NCBI GenBank assembly: GCA_038501625.1
Contig: JAZAYU010000201.1
Location: 806,001 to 870,000 of the forward strand
DNA: 64,000 nucleotides
Reading direction: 5' to 3'
Source: Corbicula japonica
Lineage: Eukaryota > Mollusca > Bivalvia > Venerida > Cyrenidae
The position numbers and the translations under genes are program-made. The notes beneath the pieces are model-generated. The model was not told the DNA's origin and did no database searches. It worked only from the letters and a program-made list of their open reading frames with translations. Positions within the stretch are counted from its first letter, which is position 1; every line of letters starts with the position of its first letter. This document shows positions 47,866 through 60,703 of the stretch, in pieces.

Positions 47866-48560
47866 AGCCAGTTTTCTCTTCAGGTAATCCTCCCTTCATT
47901 CAAGCCCGTTTTCGCTACAGTCAACCCTGTTTTTGCTGTTTTGTCAATCTTGCTTCAGTCAATTCTGAATTCGCTTCAGTCTCAAACCTGTATTCGCTTC
48001 AGTCTCAAACCTGTTTTAGCTTCAGCCTCAAACTTGTTTTCGCTTCAGTTGATCCACGCTTCAGTCAAACCTGTTTTCCCTTATGTCGAACCTGTTTGCG
48101 CTTCAGCCTCAAACCTGTTTTCGCTTCAGTCTAACCTGTTTTCGCTTTTCGCTCCAGTTTCATTATTTTTCGCTCCAGTCTCAAACCTGTTTAGCTTCTG
48201 TAAATCCCAGCTTTAATTAAACCTGTTTTCGCTTCGGTCTAACCTGTTTTCGTTTCAGTCTCAAACCCGTTTTCGCTTAAGTTTCAAACCTATTTTCGCT
48301 TCCGTTTCAAAACCTGTTTTCGCTTCAGTCTTACCTGTTTTCGTTTCAGTCTCAAACCTGTTTTCGCTTCAGTTACGAACCTATTTTCGCTTCAGTTTCA
48401 AACCTATTTTCGCTTCAGTATCAAACCTGTTTTCGCATCAGTCTCAACCCTGTTTTAGCTTCTATAAATTCTCTTTTTAGTTAAACATGTTTTCGCTTTA
48501 GTAAAACCTCGCTTCAGTCTAACCTGTTTTCGATTCTGTCAAACCTGTTTTTGCTTTAGT
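47866..48560. repeat. ~23-bp minisatellite
   Basis: Roughly 28 imperfect copies of TTTTCGCTTCAGTCTCAAAC plus CTG. Two overlapping plus-strand open frames here are products of the repeat. Confidence 0.92.
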
Positions 48561-49687
48561 TTTGATTGTTTTAAATACTACATGTCTATAAACACAACCA
48601 TTATTTAAGAAAATTCTTACTGGACTCAGTTTCAATTTCGTAAATCTCACATATCATTAAAGACTATATTATCAAGTTTTCTGTGATGGTTTACATCGAA
48701 AAGTTTCCATAGTCTCCGACCAAAAATACAAAATTGTGTTGTTAAGGCAGAACTGAACTGGCGAAATTTATATGTACAGTTAAAATATAATTGACATTAA
48801 ATGTTTTGTTTTCTCAAAGTGTAGACTTTATCATGCTTATGTTTGTACATAAAAATTTGGCCGAAATGCCTATTCATTATTTCAAAATTAATAACTAAGA
48901 CTTGTTTCGTTTTTGTTTAAATAAAAACAAAAAGCGTAACCCTTTAAAACCAATACATGTTTGAAGTTTTCTTATTTACCTGGCAAAATGCTTTAATTCC
49001 AACAAAAGACGACTTTAAACTTCTCGAATCACTGTTTTAATCACCATATCGAATAAATACTTAATTTTTCTCTCCACCTTTTTTTAATCAAACACAGCTG
49101 TATCAGAAGAACGATTTACACACACAAGAAAAACTTCACTTTTTAAAAACTTTTATTCCGTGTTTCAATTCCCTGGTATTCTAAAATTTGTTAAAATCAC
49201 TCTTGGTGGACAGGTCTAAATTTACTATTTAAATAAAAGCGTCTTTAATCCATATAAGTGTGCGTAATACGGCTTTGTCCATGAAAGTCGGTAACATAAG
49301 CCAAACAAAGCATAGGCTACCATTAATTGTTATTAAACGTATATAAAATGTTTACGTGTTTGTACATAACATTGCTCTCAGAAACTTCTGTGTTCGAACA
49401 GTTCGCAAGAAGTGAACTGTTTGTTTGTAAATGTTCGTTTATAAAGCTACTATCAGTTTAAAATCCACACCTGAAACGAGAATTTTTTAAAATTAATGTA
49501 TGCGTGCACATGAAATAACAAAATAAAAATGATGCAACTTTAATTAAATGATTTTATTTTCGAGTATAGCATTTTTAGTAACACGAACAACATTGAAAGA
49601 AATATACATGTCTGGTATCAAACGGGTACCAATTCTAAAGAATTGTTTAAAATCTGTTAAACTTTGCAGTGCTCATCAAGTATATCC
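48561..49687. other. Intergenic sequence, nothing recognised
   Basis: AT-rich, without a recognisable gene, RNA or repeat. Confidence 0.55.
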
Positions 49688-49831
49688 TGGGCCCAAGATC
49701 ATACAACTAAGATTGGAGACCAGACTCAAATCTCAAGCATTGGCTATACTGGCGACTGGTCAACATTTCAGCCAATCAGATGCTCGAGATTTGAGACTGG
49801 TCCCCTGATTTCGTTTTAGGATCTTGGGCCC
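49688..49831. repeat. Palindromic MITE copy 2
   Basis: The most complete copy: GGGCCCAAGATCATACAACT at the left, TTTTAGGATCTTGGGCCC at the right, with AATCTCAAGCATTGGC and GCCAATCAGATGCTCGAGAT facing each other. Confidence 0.88.
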
Positions 49832-50628
49832 TGAAGTTGTTTATGACAATCTCGAAAATATTTTTGATCAATCACCATTTATCCCAGAATAAAACTAAAA
49901 TTAACATTGTTTCCCACCAGTTCCAGTTAAAACTAACATACAAACTCAAAAACACAGCAACAGATATATATCCTTTTATTCCATGAACTCTTTTTTAAAT
50001 TAAAATCGGAAAATTAATTATCCGCTATTTGTACCTTTTCTTCATGCTACCTATGGCCTCCAATGACTTATAAAGATGTTTTCAACTACATATTTACTAT
50101 CCAAACAATCACTATTCAACACCACGTGCAGGACCTGAAATAATGGTATTTTAATCAATTACAAAGATATCATTTGTATTTTGCATGTTTTGTCTATGTT
50201 CCTATCCTAGTTAATAGGAATGTAACAACATGTTAATCGATCTAGTTAAGGAAGTCACTTTTCATAACAGTTCGAAACGACCCAATAACGAAATGAACAA
50301 TAAACTCAGTATAGACAGGAGAAAATATTGATATCAAACTTCCTAGACACTTCTGATACTCATAAAAAGCTGTAAATTAAACCTAATGCAGTTTTCTAAG
50401 CTGTGTCAATATTTGTATAAGACGGTGAGTAGAGTTGTTTAATATTTTTAAAACTCATGAAAAACACTGTAAAACTACGTTTTATTTTCCATGCCTACAG
50501 CACCATTCGAAAAAAATGAAAAATGTATTACAACTTTCAGAGAGATCACATAAGATACTGTGATTAAAGGCGGGTAATCAGTCTTTTTCATTCTGACGAA
50601 AACAGCAAAAAATTACAAAAATCATATA

Positions 50629-50787
50629 CAGTCAAACCTGTGCTAAAGACCACCTGTTTACAAAGAACACTTTATTTGTCCCGATGACTGATAAAAGGAA
50701 CAAATTTATCTGTGAACAAAGACCACCTGCCTTTAAAGACCACTTTTGGGTTCTCCCCTGAGTGGTCTTTGTAGACAGGTTTGATTG
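50629..50787. mobile_element. 159-bp mariner-type MITE
   Basis: Ends CAGTCAAACCTGTGCTAAAG and its near-complement, with AAGACCACC repeats inside, flanked by TA on both sides. Confidence 0.85.
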
Positions 50788-50816
50788 TACACTGTCAAAT
50801 TTACACTTACAGTTAA

Positions 50817-51523
50817 GGGAATACCACACTCCTCCCAACTCTGTTCATCGATAAAAAGAAAATTATCAAAATTTCAATAACGGCAAAATACCGTTAAATG
50901 AAACTTTGCACAAATGTATTTTATTAATCTATCTTTATTTTGCAGCTGGTAAGACACGCTTAAGCAGTAAAGAAAAATTACGAGATCTAAAAATTCCCTC
51001 AACTTCTATTTACATAAATTCACAAAAACTAAACAACACAAAACATCATTTTAAATGCCCACATGAGTAATATGATACTGATAACAATTTATTGTGTCCT
51101 CGTGACTTACATATGTAAACTTTACGAGATATAAGTAAAATTGTGTTTGACCTTTAATTTTCTGGTCGCTTTCTGGTCGCGTAAACCGATGGCAATCACT
51201 GATTTCTCTTTTAGTTGTTGAAAGTTTTTTTTTATAAAGTACACAACATTTTCTTTTCAGTAGCATCGCTCTTCACGTGGGAATTTAAAATTATGTTTTG
51301 TATCGCTTAGTTTTTGTGAATTTATGTAAATAGAATTTTAAGGAATTTTAAGGTCTGCGGCTGTTTTCTTTACTATTCTAACGTGTCTTACAGTATGCAA
51401 AATCAAGATACATTAGTAACAATCATTTGTGCAAAGTTTCATTGAACGGCATTTTGCCATTACTGAGATTTTGATAATTTTCCTTTTATCGATGAACAGG
51501 ATTGGGAGGAGTGTGGCAAGCTC
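50817..51523. mobile_element. 707-bp TTAA-flanked element, copy 2
   Basis: Same family as 25606-26308 (GGGAATACCACACTCCTCCC at the left), flanked by TTAA at 50813-50816 and 51524-51527. It lies next to the mariner MITE. Confidence 0.87.
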
Positions 51524-51879
51524 TTAAAGTGAAATTTAATATAAAATGTATAAACGTTAAAACGTTTTTTTTTTACGTTACGTTAACAATCTCTAACTGT
51601 ATGTATAGGTAAATAAATGGGCAAGCAGTGTTACTTGTCGATCACGGCCCCGCCATGAATAATGTCTTTGTTTATTAATTTATTCTTATACCTTGGTGCG
51701 AAGATTAAACGCAAAAAAAGTCAACAACGTTTGATTTTTATGAGAAAGAAAGAAGTAACTAAAAAGGAAATCATTAGAATTGCTGAACACATAGTAATTA
51801 TGTTGTGATAAAAGCTCACGATTCTAATAGAAACATAAAAAAAAATATATCGGGGAGATTAATTTGAAATTATAAGAGA

Positions 51880-52235
51880 GTACTGTGTGACATACATTGT
51901 GTTGTAGCATCGCGAGCCATGAGTATGAGTGAACTCACTCACTCGGTCCTCTGCGCCGACTGATGCTTGAGGCGATGGCAAGGGATCCCCACTACGCTCT
52001 GTCTGCTGCTGTCATGGGGCTGTTTCAATGGTCAAACCCCTGCTTTTCAGCTCTTTCTCCACATTCCTAAGCCAGGTCTCTTTCGGTTGCCCGCGGTTCC
52101 TGTCCTTGTGGGGTTTATCGTAGGGCTATCCTTGGCAGTGAGTCAAGTCGCAAGCGACAAACATGTCCCAGCCATCTTCATCGGCGTTTCCTGAGTGTCT
52201 CTTTGACCGAGCTACTCCTGCCCTGTAGATCTTGA
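51880..52235 (-). pseudogene. LINE retrotransposon 3' end (reverse transcriptase C-terminal tail)
   Basis: On the minus strand it reads like WLGHVCRLRLDSLPRIAL, RNRGQPKETWLRNVEKEL and KSRGLTIETAP. This is the familiar tail downstream of the reverse transcriptase in many mollusc and cnidarian non-LTR elements (WLGHV.R......R....GKR.RGRP..TW...VE.EL). Stops and frameshifts are present and the 5' part is missing. Confidence 0.8.
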
Positions 52236-52722
52236 TGATTTGTCCTGTGCAGTGAAGAGAGTGCGATATTTTTTGCCCGTATTTTGTACATAGTGTTTAA
52301 TCTAAAAACAACAGCAAAACCATACAATTTATTACCCCCTTTCTGTGCAGTGAAGTGAGTGATACACCGTATGCTTTTTAGATAAAAAAATATGTTCAAA
52401 TACGGGCAAAAAAGTTGGTATCAATGGAAAGAGGGAAATGAACATGCATGGGGAGATGGGCTGTATTTAATGAATTATTTATCATGTCAGAACAAATTCT
52501 GAGCAGTGAAACAAAACATTTTTTCCTTTAGATATTATGGTTTGGGTCGTCAAGGTCTAATGTATGAAATGGCTATGCACTTCTGATTTTATCGTTTATG
52601 TGTTTTTATGTTTGTATATGGATGAAACTTTATTAAATATTTAAACCGTTGTTTCAAGTATTTGTTGACGATCAGAACAAATGATATCAGCACGATATTC
52701 CATAAGAACATGAAAACGGCTA

Positions 52723-52860
52723 GGGTCCAAGATCATACAACTAAGATTGAAGACCAATCTTAAATATCAAATATCTGATTGGCTGAAACGGCGATCAGTC
52801 GCCATATCAGATGCTTGAGATTTGAGACTGGTCTCCAGATTTAGTTTTATGATCTTGGGG
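52723..52860. repeat. Palindromic MITE copy 3
   Basis: Starts GGGTCCAAGATCATACAACT, centre GGCTGAAACGGCGATCAGTC, ends GTTTTATGATCTTGGGG. Confidence 0.88.
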
Positions 52861-53178
52861 AGAGGCTAACCAAGGGTGAACTGGCGTTCCGGTTGCCTCT
52901 TTGATCCCATTAATCTCGTTCCGCAGACATATCAGAGGTAGTATAGTAATTGTATTGTTACAGCCGTAACAGCTTTTACAACTGTGCTCTCACTGATTAT
53001 ACAAATATTTCTAAATTATTTATTTCAGATTTCTTTTCGATAGTTTACGGACGATATGTTAAAAGGTCCGATCAATTCTTAATCATCTTCTAGAGACTAA
53101 TAATAAAATCATAAAACTAGCTATAGAACATACTTCACGACACTAGATACGTGTCAAACCTATAAATGGAGACATATG

Positions 53179-53278
53179 TCCAAGGTTATAAAACTGAGCA
53201 TAGAAACCAGTCGCCGTTTCAGCCAATCAGATGCTTGAGGTTAGAGACTGGTTTCCAATCTCAGTTTTAAAACCTTCA
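53179..53278. repeat. Palindromic MITE copy 4, shortened
   Basis: TCCAAGGTTATAAAACTGAG to TCAGTTTTAAAACCTTCAG, with CAGCCAATCAGATGCTTGAG inside; the left half is partly deleted. Confidence 0.82.
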
Positions 53279-56016
53279 GCCATAGATACGACAAATGTGG
53301 TCTCTGCTGGCAGATCATTATTGTGGTTTCAAGACTAGAATTACGGTAGCGTTGGGAGATAAAAAAGGTCAGTACTGTGTTCAACACTGTTTGCCATCGT
53401 ATAACTGTTTTAACGCGCCATAGCCACAAGTCACGACATTTCGGGTGCCAATTGCTAATTATCACGTACCACAATCAGTTAGCTCCTAAAATGTTATTCT
53501 GTTAATGGCGAATGTAAAATGAGAATTCGGGATGACAAATTATCGTTTATATCACATATACGTAGCATCTGATTTCTGAGTCTTTCTCTGAGCCGCCATC
53601 CCCGCTTGCAGAAGCAGATGACAGCGATTTCACAATGTATATTTTTTCCTACTGTTATTTATAATTGACAAAAATGACAATATTATCTAAGTGCCCTTTA
53701 TTAATCTGTGTAAGAAAGTTCAATCAGCTGCTGCATTTATTTTTAAGTAAAATCATTACAAAATAGGTATTTGTTTGTACTGCCTCTAACGTTTCATCGT
53801 ATCTACGTGCCACCACCTTGCTGGATGCCAAACTGATGACAGTGGATCGAAGAGTTTTGCCCGCAATAAGTTCGAAGCCGATTTCACTAACCAAAAAAGG
53901 AGGTATAGATTAATAGAGGAGGGAAACACACAAACGCATGCACGCATGCATATTGTTAGTTATTTAGTTAGTTTAGTTTAGTTTAGAGAGAGAGAGATCA
54001 TTTTAGAAATAGATACAAAAGCAACATTTGCGACCTCAGTCCCGATATTTTCTGGTAAGAGATAAAAATGGACAAACTGTACTCAAGATTATTTAACATC
54101 GTACACGTTTTGTTTCAAGATGCCGTGTTAGTTGCTTTTGACATCGCCCAATTCTTAACTATGAAGATGCTTTTCTCGGCCTGTCCTTAGTGTCAAAAAT
54201 TGTAAGAAAAAAATATGGTTGTTGACATATAAAATGATACCGTTTGAATAAAACGTGGCGGAACAGTCTTGCTACATACAAATGGCAATGTTTTATTTTT
54301 GACAATCTTTTTGAACTAGTGAAGATAGGATTTTGCTTCTAGGGATTCCATTTTTCCCGAACCAGAAGTAAAACGACAGGTGTTTAAAATCTAACCCATA
54401 GGTTTGTTATTCTGTATTCATACAATGTTTTTTTAATAAATAATATCACTGTTCTTTAAGGACAGCAGGAAGTTAAGATAAGGAACAGTTTAGCGAGCTT
54501 TTAAATTTGAATTTAAAAAAGCTTTCTTCTTACCGAATTGATTCATCTTAGTATTTTTATCAAAATTACATATTTGGTTAAATTGGAAAGGCTACCCGGT
54601 TGCTCCGGACAAAACTTTGGATTACAAACATGTTCATTCTGTATTGACAAATTTATACTCTTAAACCTTACAAATATACTCGCTGTCTTAAAAGTTTATC
54701 TTTATCAATTATCAAACATGATTTAGAATGAATTTGGAAAGTATTTTGACACCAATTTGAATTAGGTAAGTATTTTGACACCAATTTGTGTTTATCCTCA
54801 CTTAAATTTATGGTGTATAGAAAAAATAATGGGGAAACACGGCACGGGTACAGAGCTTTACAAAATGTATTATACAATAAAATCATATCGCACAAATAAT
54901 GGACAACTATTTTCATATTTAAATTAATTTATTTTGATTTATTGCGTTATTAGGCCTTGTAACTATAATATCTTATTTATGCTAAGTCAAGTTCAAACAT
55001 GAGTTTTGAATAAAATATTAACGAATTAAATATCAACAAGAGAAAAGTTTATCATACTCATGTTATACATAGAACATATACATGGAAATAGAGAAAATAA
55101 TCTTTTTTTTCAATTCCACAAATTTGTATAAAACAGTTCAAACATATATATTTATAATCTCTATATGAAAATTGCAATTAAATCAAACAAGTCTTTAGTC
55201 TAAAACAAATTGTTTACGTGTTTCACAGTTCAGTCGTGCATTAAAGTTATTTTTTCAAATTTAGCAAAAAAATCACCAATAAAGCTAACAGTACCGCATG
55301 TTCAATGTACGACGTATAAGAAGAGTTTTCCCGCCTTGGAATCCTATCTAAGGAAAGTTCTGATATCATTTATGATTTACATTCCGGATGTAATACTATG
55401 TTTGTTCCGTGCGCTATTGTTTGAAATGAAACTTTTTTTAGAAAATAATCAAAAACACATTTCAAATATTGTTATAATGTTTATACAAATTATTAAAGCC
55501 GAGGTCACTTGGATATCTCTGTTTTCAGGACCAGTTGTGGGTCATGCATTAGATTTACAAAATAATACAACTGGATGATTATTAATATATTTATTACATC
55601 TATTCGGACCCAACGAGAAAGAGGGCTCACAAGAAAGTAGCTAAAATGTGATTTTTGTGAAAATATACATTTAGAGCAGTGCTTTATTTATAGAGACTTT
55701 TTTCTACAAAATTGAAAATATCGTTATGGGAATTCGACGTGATAAAGAATTGCCTGGGGAAATTCAGTCAGGTAACTTCTCGCAGTGTTCTCCCCTTTCC
55801 ATGACGATATAATTCCAGTTCTGAGACAAAAAGGAAACTCTAAAAATTCTGCACAAAAGGTATATTTTTTTACACAAAATGACTTTATTAAGAACTTGAT
55901 TAGGAACCCTCTTATCTCCACTGGGTCGCAATAGATAGACATATAAATTATCACCCGGTAATAGTTTATTGTACATATAACGCATGGCCCAAAATCCGTC
56001 GAGAAAACACACTACT
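53279..56016. other. Intergenic sequence, no gene recognised
   Basis: Contains a short GTTTAGTTTAGTTTAGAGAG simple repeat near 53970 and a small direct duplication (AAGTATTTTGACACCAATTT) near 54750. A 122-codon open frame at 55210-55578 shows no family resemblance and is probably chance. Confidence 0.5.
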
Positions 56017-56020
56017 TTAA

Positions 56021-56250
56021 CTCTTTCCTGTATAGATACACCTTTATTGCTAGGGCGAACAGTTTAGATCCAGACCAGCCGGCAAATCCGTGCCGTCTGA
56101 TCAGGATCTAAACTGTTCGCTTTTTGGTTCATTATCTTTTTTCTGACCAAAATGCGACTAGTGCAGATCCTGATCAGAGGGCACGGATGTGCCGGCTGAT
56201 CTGGATCTACACAGTCACTGGTCGCACATGCGTATATATCAAGGAAAGGG
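56021..56250. mobile_element. 230-bp TTAA-flanked MITE, copy A
   Basis: Inverted ends CTCTTTCCT and AGGAAAGGG with TTAA on both sides. The interior is two inverted blocks built on GATCAGGATCTAAACTGTTC and GCAGATCCTGATCAGAGGGC. Confidence 0.9.
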
Positions 56251-56254
56251 TTAA

Positions 56255-57455
56255 ATGTTACAAAAATAATTACCAAAACTCTTAAAACAGTATATAAATA
56301 ACCTAAAATTAAAAGAAATGACTAAGAGTTGCCATTACATCTGGCTATTGGATCATTATAATATCTTCAAAGGCAACAAAAATGTAAGGAAAACAGCAAC
56401 GCTATTTTTAATATTACCAATATCAAGGTGTCAGGACAAATTATACCCAATTAAACTAATAAGTAACCCTGAATTGAAACCGATTATCAAAAGACTGCTT
56501 TCTGTATCGAGATACAATAAATACAAGGTATATGACTTCAAATATTGACATTGGTATTCAAACCACGTATTTATATTTCGTCTTGAATAATGTCTTATAC
56601 CCCACACCTTTAACATTTTAAAATTGTGTCAGTTTATACAAGGCATTAAACGGTTAAAAATGTGTCAGAGTAAGGAAGTTTACTATTGAACGGTATCTAC
56701 CAGGATTCTACAGGCACACAATATTATCAACGAGAGTTATTGGCTTCAAGCTGCATATTCACAGTTCAGGGCGGAATAATTCAATGTCTCAAATGTGGTT
56801 TATACAATTGTATCACTATATAATGCCTATAAATCACTGAAAAGGAGCGAATTTTACCCAATATTTGAACTAATCAGTACATTTAGGCCTGTAATGAGTG
56901 AATTTTAGCGTTAGAAACGCTATTACAACTTTTGATTTAAAATATCCGCTAGTACTCTGACTGTGTTGAACATTACATCACATTCACTTTGTTTACATAT
57001 CTTGTACAGTTTATATTATAAATTTTGACATTTGAAAACAAGTAAAAAACAGACTGGATCTTTTACAAAAAGCTGGGTTAGAATATCTAATATTCTAACC
57101 CAGCAGAAACAAACCCGTAGATTGTGAAAAAACTGCCTACGTGGGTTAGGGATGTGTGAGTAATGAGAAAGATAGAAAACAAAATACATAAACATAGTTC
57201 GATTTTTTTCACTTGAAATCGAAGTTTTAAAATAAAATGAAAATAATAAAAATGTATGCCTTGGATACCACAATAGCCACCCACTTTGCATATATTGTAT
57301 TACAGTCTGTCAAGGATCGTGTTTGAAAAACAACAAACTTAAAGCCATTACACAATCGGCACATTTTATTTGTTGTTTGAACACTATAAAATAACAAGTT
57401 GGTAACCCCTCAGGTTCTCATTTTCGTTGTTTGTGGAGTGTATTTTAAAACTTTG
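56255..57455. other. Intergenic sequence, no gene recognised
   Basis: Apart from a perfect hairpin at 57072-57104 nothing was recognised. Confidence 0.5.
57072..57104. other. Perfect 15-bp inverted repeat (hairpin)
   Basis: GCTGGGTTAGAATAT, loop CTA, then the exact complement. Too short a loop for a known RNA class; no U-tract follows. Confidence 0.85.
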
Positions 57456-57526
57456 CCTCTCTACTTTTTGGCTGTGTGGGGAGGCTTTGTAATCCAGATG
57501 TGGCCATTTCTGATATGCATATCAAA
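57456..57526 (+). repeat. Short interspersed sequence with ATATGCATAT-like core, another copy
   Basis: TGTGTGGGGAGGCTTTGTAA then GTGGCCATTTCTGATATGCA; relatives near 825-880, 4055-4100 and 26575-26645. Confidence 0.7.
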
Positions 57527-57543
57527 ACTTTGGCAAGACATTG

Positions 57544-59755
57544 AACAAGAGGGTCATGATGGCCCTGTATCGCTCACCTGAGTACAAAAGTACTTTCAGC
57601 TTTACCCCAGGGCCTACATTTAAATAATGCTAATAAAGGAGTCTCTTTACAATACTCAACACGAAATATCTAAGGTCTAGTCGCATTAGTTTCAGAGAAA
57701 AATGATTATTTATGTTTTCCTATATAAATCAATGCAAACTAAGAGAACCCTGGGGCGTGGCCAATTTTGGCCCAGGGGACATAATTTGAACAAACTTGGT
57801 AGATATCCACTAGACAATGCTACATACCAAATATCTAAGCTTAAGGCATTGAGGTTTCCAGTAAGAAGATTTTTAAAAATTGCCTTTTTTACATATTAAG
57901 GGCCCCCGGGGCAGGGCCAATATTGACCCCAGGGCCAACATTTAAACAATGTTGGTAAAGGGTCTCTTCACAATACTCAACACCAAATATCTAAGGTCTA
58001 GTCCTATTAGTTTCGGAGAAAAATGATTTTTCATGTTTTCCTATATAAATCAATGTAAACTAAGAGAACCCTGTGGCGTGGCCAATTTTGGCCCAGGGGA
58101 CATAATTTGAACAGACTAAGTAGACATCCACTAGACAATGCTACATACCAAATATCTAAGCTTTAGGCATTGAGGTTTCAAGTAGAAAGATTTTTAAAGT
58201 TTGCCTTTTTCACATATAAAGGGCCCCGGGGCGGGGAAAATTTTGACCCCAGGGCCAACTTTTAAACAAAGTTGATAAAGGGTCTCTACACAATACTCAG
58301 CACCAAATATCTAAGATCTACATTGTAGTCCTATTAGTTTTGGAGAAAAATGATTTTTCATGTTTTTCCTATATAACTATATGTAAACCAAGAGAACCCT
58401 AGGGCGTGGCAGATTTAGGCTCAGGGGACATAATTTGAACAAATTTAGTAGACATCCATTAGACAATGCTTCTTACAAAATATCTAAGCTGTACGCATTG
58501 TGGTTTGTGAGAAGAAGCTATTTAAAGATTTCCTATATAAGTATATGTAAAATGAAGTGACCCCTGGGGCGGAGCCAATTTTGACCCCAGGGAAATAATT
58601 TGAACAATCTTGTAGAGTTCCACTAGAGGGTGCTAAATGCCAAATATCTAAGCTCTAGGCCTTGTGGTTTCAGACAAGAAGATTTTAAAAGTTTTTCCTA
58701 CATAAGTCTATGTAAAATGAAGTGACCCCTGGGGCGGGGCCAATTTTGACCCCAGGGAAATCATTTGAACAATCTTTGTAGAGTTCCACTAGAGGATGCT
58801 AAATGCCAAATATCTAAGCTCTAGGCCTTGTGGTTCCAGACAAGAAGATTTTTAAAGTTTTTCCTATATAAGTCTATATAAAATGAAGTGACCCCTGGGG
58901 CGGGGCCAATTTGACCCCAGGGAAATAATTTGAACAATCTTTGTAGAGTTCCACTAGAGGGTGCCAAAATCCAAATATCTAAGCTCTAGGCCTTGTGGTT
59001 TCAGACAAGAAGATTTTTAAAGTTTTTCCTATATAAGTCTATGTAAAATGAAGTGACCCCTGGGGCGGGGTTAATTTTGACCCCAGGGAAATAATTTGAA
59101 CAATCTTTGTAGAGTTTCACTAGAGGATGCCAAAATCCAAATATCTAAGCTCTAGGCCTTGTGGTTTTAGACAAGAAGATTTTTTAAGTTTTCCTATATA
59201 AGTCTATATAAAATGAAGTGACCCCTGGGGCGGGGCCAATTTTGACCCCAGGGAAATAATTTGAACAATATTTGTAGAGTTCCACTAGAGGGTGCTAGAT
59301 GCCAAATATATAAGCTCTAGGCCTTGTGGTTTCAGACAAGAAGATTTTTAAAGTTTTTCCTATATAAGTCTATATAAAATGAAGTGACCCCTGGGGCGGG
59401 GCCAATTTTGACCCCAGGGAAATAATTTGAACAATCTTTGTAGAGTTCAACTAGAGGGTGCTAAATGCCAAATATCTAAGCTCTAGGCCTTGTGGTTTTA
59501 GACAAGAAGATTTTTAAAGTTTTTCCTTTCGGTTGCCATGGCAACAAGAGTTCTGCTTGGAATTCCATTTTTTGAACAATTTTGAAAGGGCATCATCTAA
59601 GCATTATTCCTGTGAAGTTTCATCAAAATTGGCCAAGCCGTTTCAGAGAAGAAGTCGATTGAAGCAATTGTTGTCGAGGCACCACGGACAACGGACGACG
59701 GACATCAGGCGGTCACAAAAGCTCACCTTGTCACTTCGTGACAGGTGAGCTAAAA
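57544..59755. mobile_element. Non-autonomous repeat with inverted ends and internal tandem modules (type 2)
   Basis: Starts AACAAGAGGGTCATGATGGC and CGCTCACCTGAG; ends with the hairpin GCTCACCTTGTCACTTCGTG and ACAGGTGAGCTAAAA. About ten ~165-bp modules lie inside, each with GGGGCGGGGCCAATTTTGAC, CCAAATATCTAAGCTCTAGG and CAGACAAGAAGATTTTTAAA. Same plan as the repeat at 19704-21597. No coding capacity. Confidence 0.82.
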
Positions 59756-60315
59756 ATGAATTTCATCTTCAAAGTGTTTGCTTGGTGAGCTTTCCCATTG
59801 TATCAGCAAGGAAAACATGGATAGCACTGTTAGATGCAAGTCCTAATAGACTTATGCCCCTTATATCATCCTCATACAAACAAACATTATTTCAGTTCAA
59901 ACGAGTTTTAACATAGCAAAGCTGAGGAGTATCTCACAATCACAACGGTAATAAACAGATTGTACACACAGATGGACAGTGATCATTACATGTACCATCA
60001 CTGCGTGATTAGGCACACAAACAGTTTATGTTGAAAAAAAAATCATCAACTTAGTAACGATGATAAAATTGCTTTTGTTTCCTTCCACGACATGTTATCC
60101 CTGCAAACAAGCCACAAACAGGCTGATTTCTAAATGTTAAGAGGCCAAGAAGAACAGAAAAAATTTAATATATTACAAGGGATTTCTTTTCAATGGACCA
60201 CGAAGGAATAATACATTATCAGGTTTAATGCAGCCAAAAGACAAATTAACCAAATGTTTTATCTATTATCAGTATCTAGGCATTCTTCTGCAGTACAAAA
60301 CAGATTATCAGATTT
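59756..60315. other. 3' flank of the C18orf21-like gene
   Basis: Contains the presumed 3' UTR of the minus-strand gene ending at 60316. No clear AATAAA is seen on that strand within 250 bases; the end of the transcript cannot be placed. Confidence 0.4.
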
Positions 60316-60703
60316 TCACAAATTAGAAAGGAAATCTGCCAATGTTCCTTCCTTCTGTTTTGTCTGCTCCTTCTTCAACATCTGACTGAGCTGTCGACCC
60401 TTCATCTTTACTTTGTTCTTCTTTTCCAATGTACTTGACACACTGGACACAGCAGTTGTAGGAATTGTAACATTTTTAGTTTGTGCATTCTTTGGAATGT
60501 TTATAGGTTTAAAGTTTGTTGAGTTACTTGTTGAAGACTGAGCCTGTTTCTTCTGTGTTGTTTCATGAGTAATAACACTAGTAAAATCACCACTGTCTGC
60601 AGGTAAGTTTCGAGACATTATTCTAACTGCTGGTTTTAAACTACCTGGATTGTTTTCATTCATCCCTACTCTTGAATGACTAGCAGCTACATCATCCGAT
60701 TCC
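60316..60703 (-). CDS. C18orf21-like gene, last coding exon
   Basis: A 388-bp exon; acceptor TTTTTTTCAG, phase 2. It encodes ESDDVAASHSRVGMNENNPG, a Ser/Thr/Lys-rich disordered stretch, then KVKMKGRQLSQMLKKEQTKQ and GTLADFLSNL before TGA. The ending resembles the conserved C-terminus of the family (LS.L...LS....FL.SL). Confidence 0.83.

Noticed and set aside
47850..48216. Two overlapping Ser/Phe-rich open frames
   Set aside because: Produced by the 23-bp minisatellite.
52178..52399. 73-codon minus-strand open frame
   Set aside because: Overlaps the start of the LINE tail but in a frame without reverse-transcriptase similarity.
55210..55578. 122-codon open frame
   Set aside because: No recognisable family, no splice or promoter context, composition like the surrounding AT-rich DNA.
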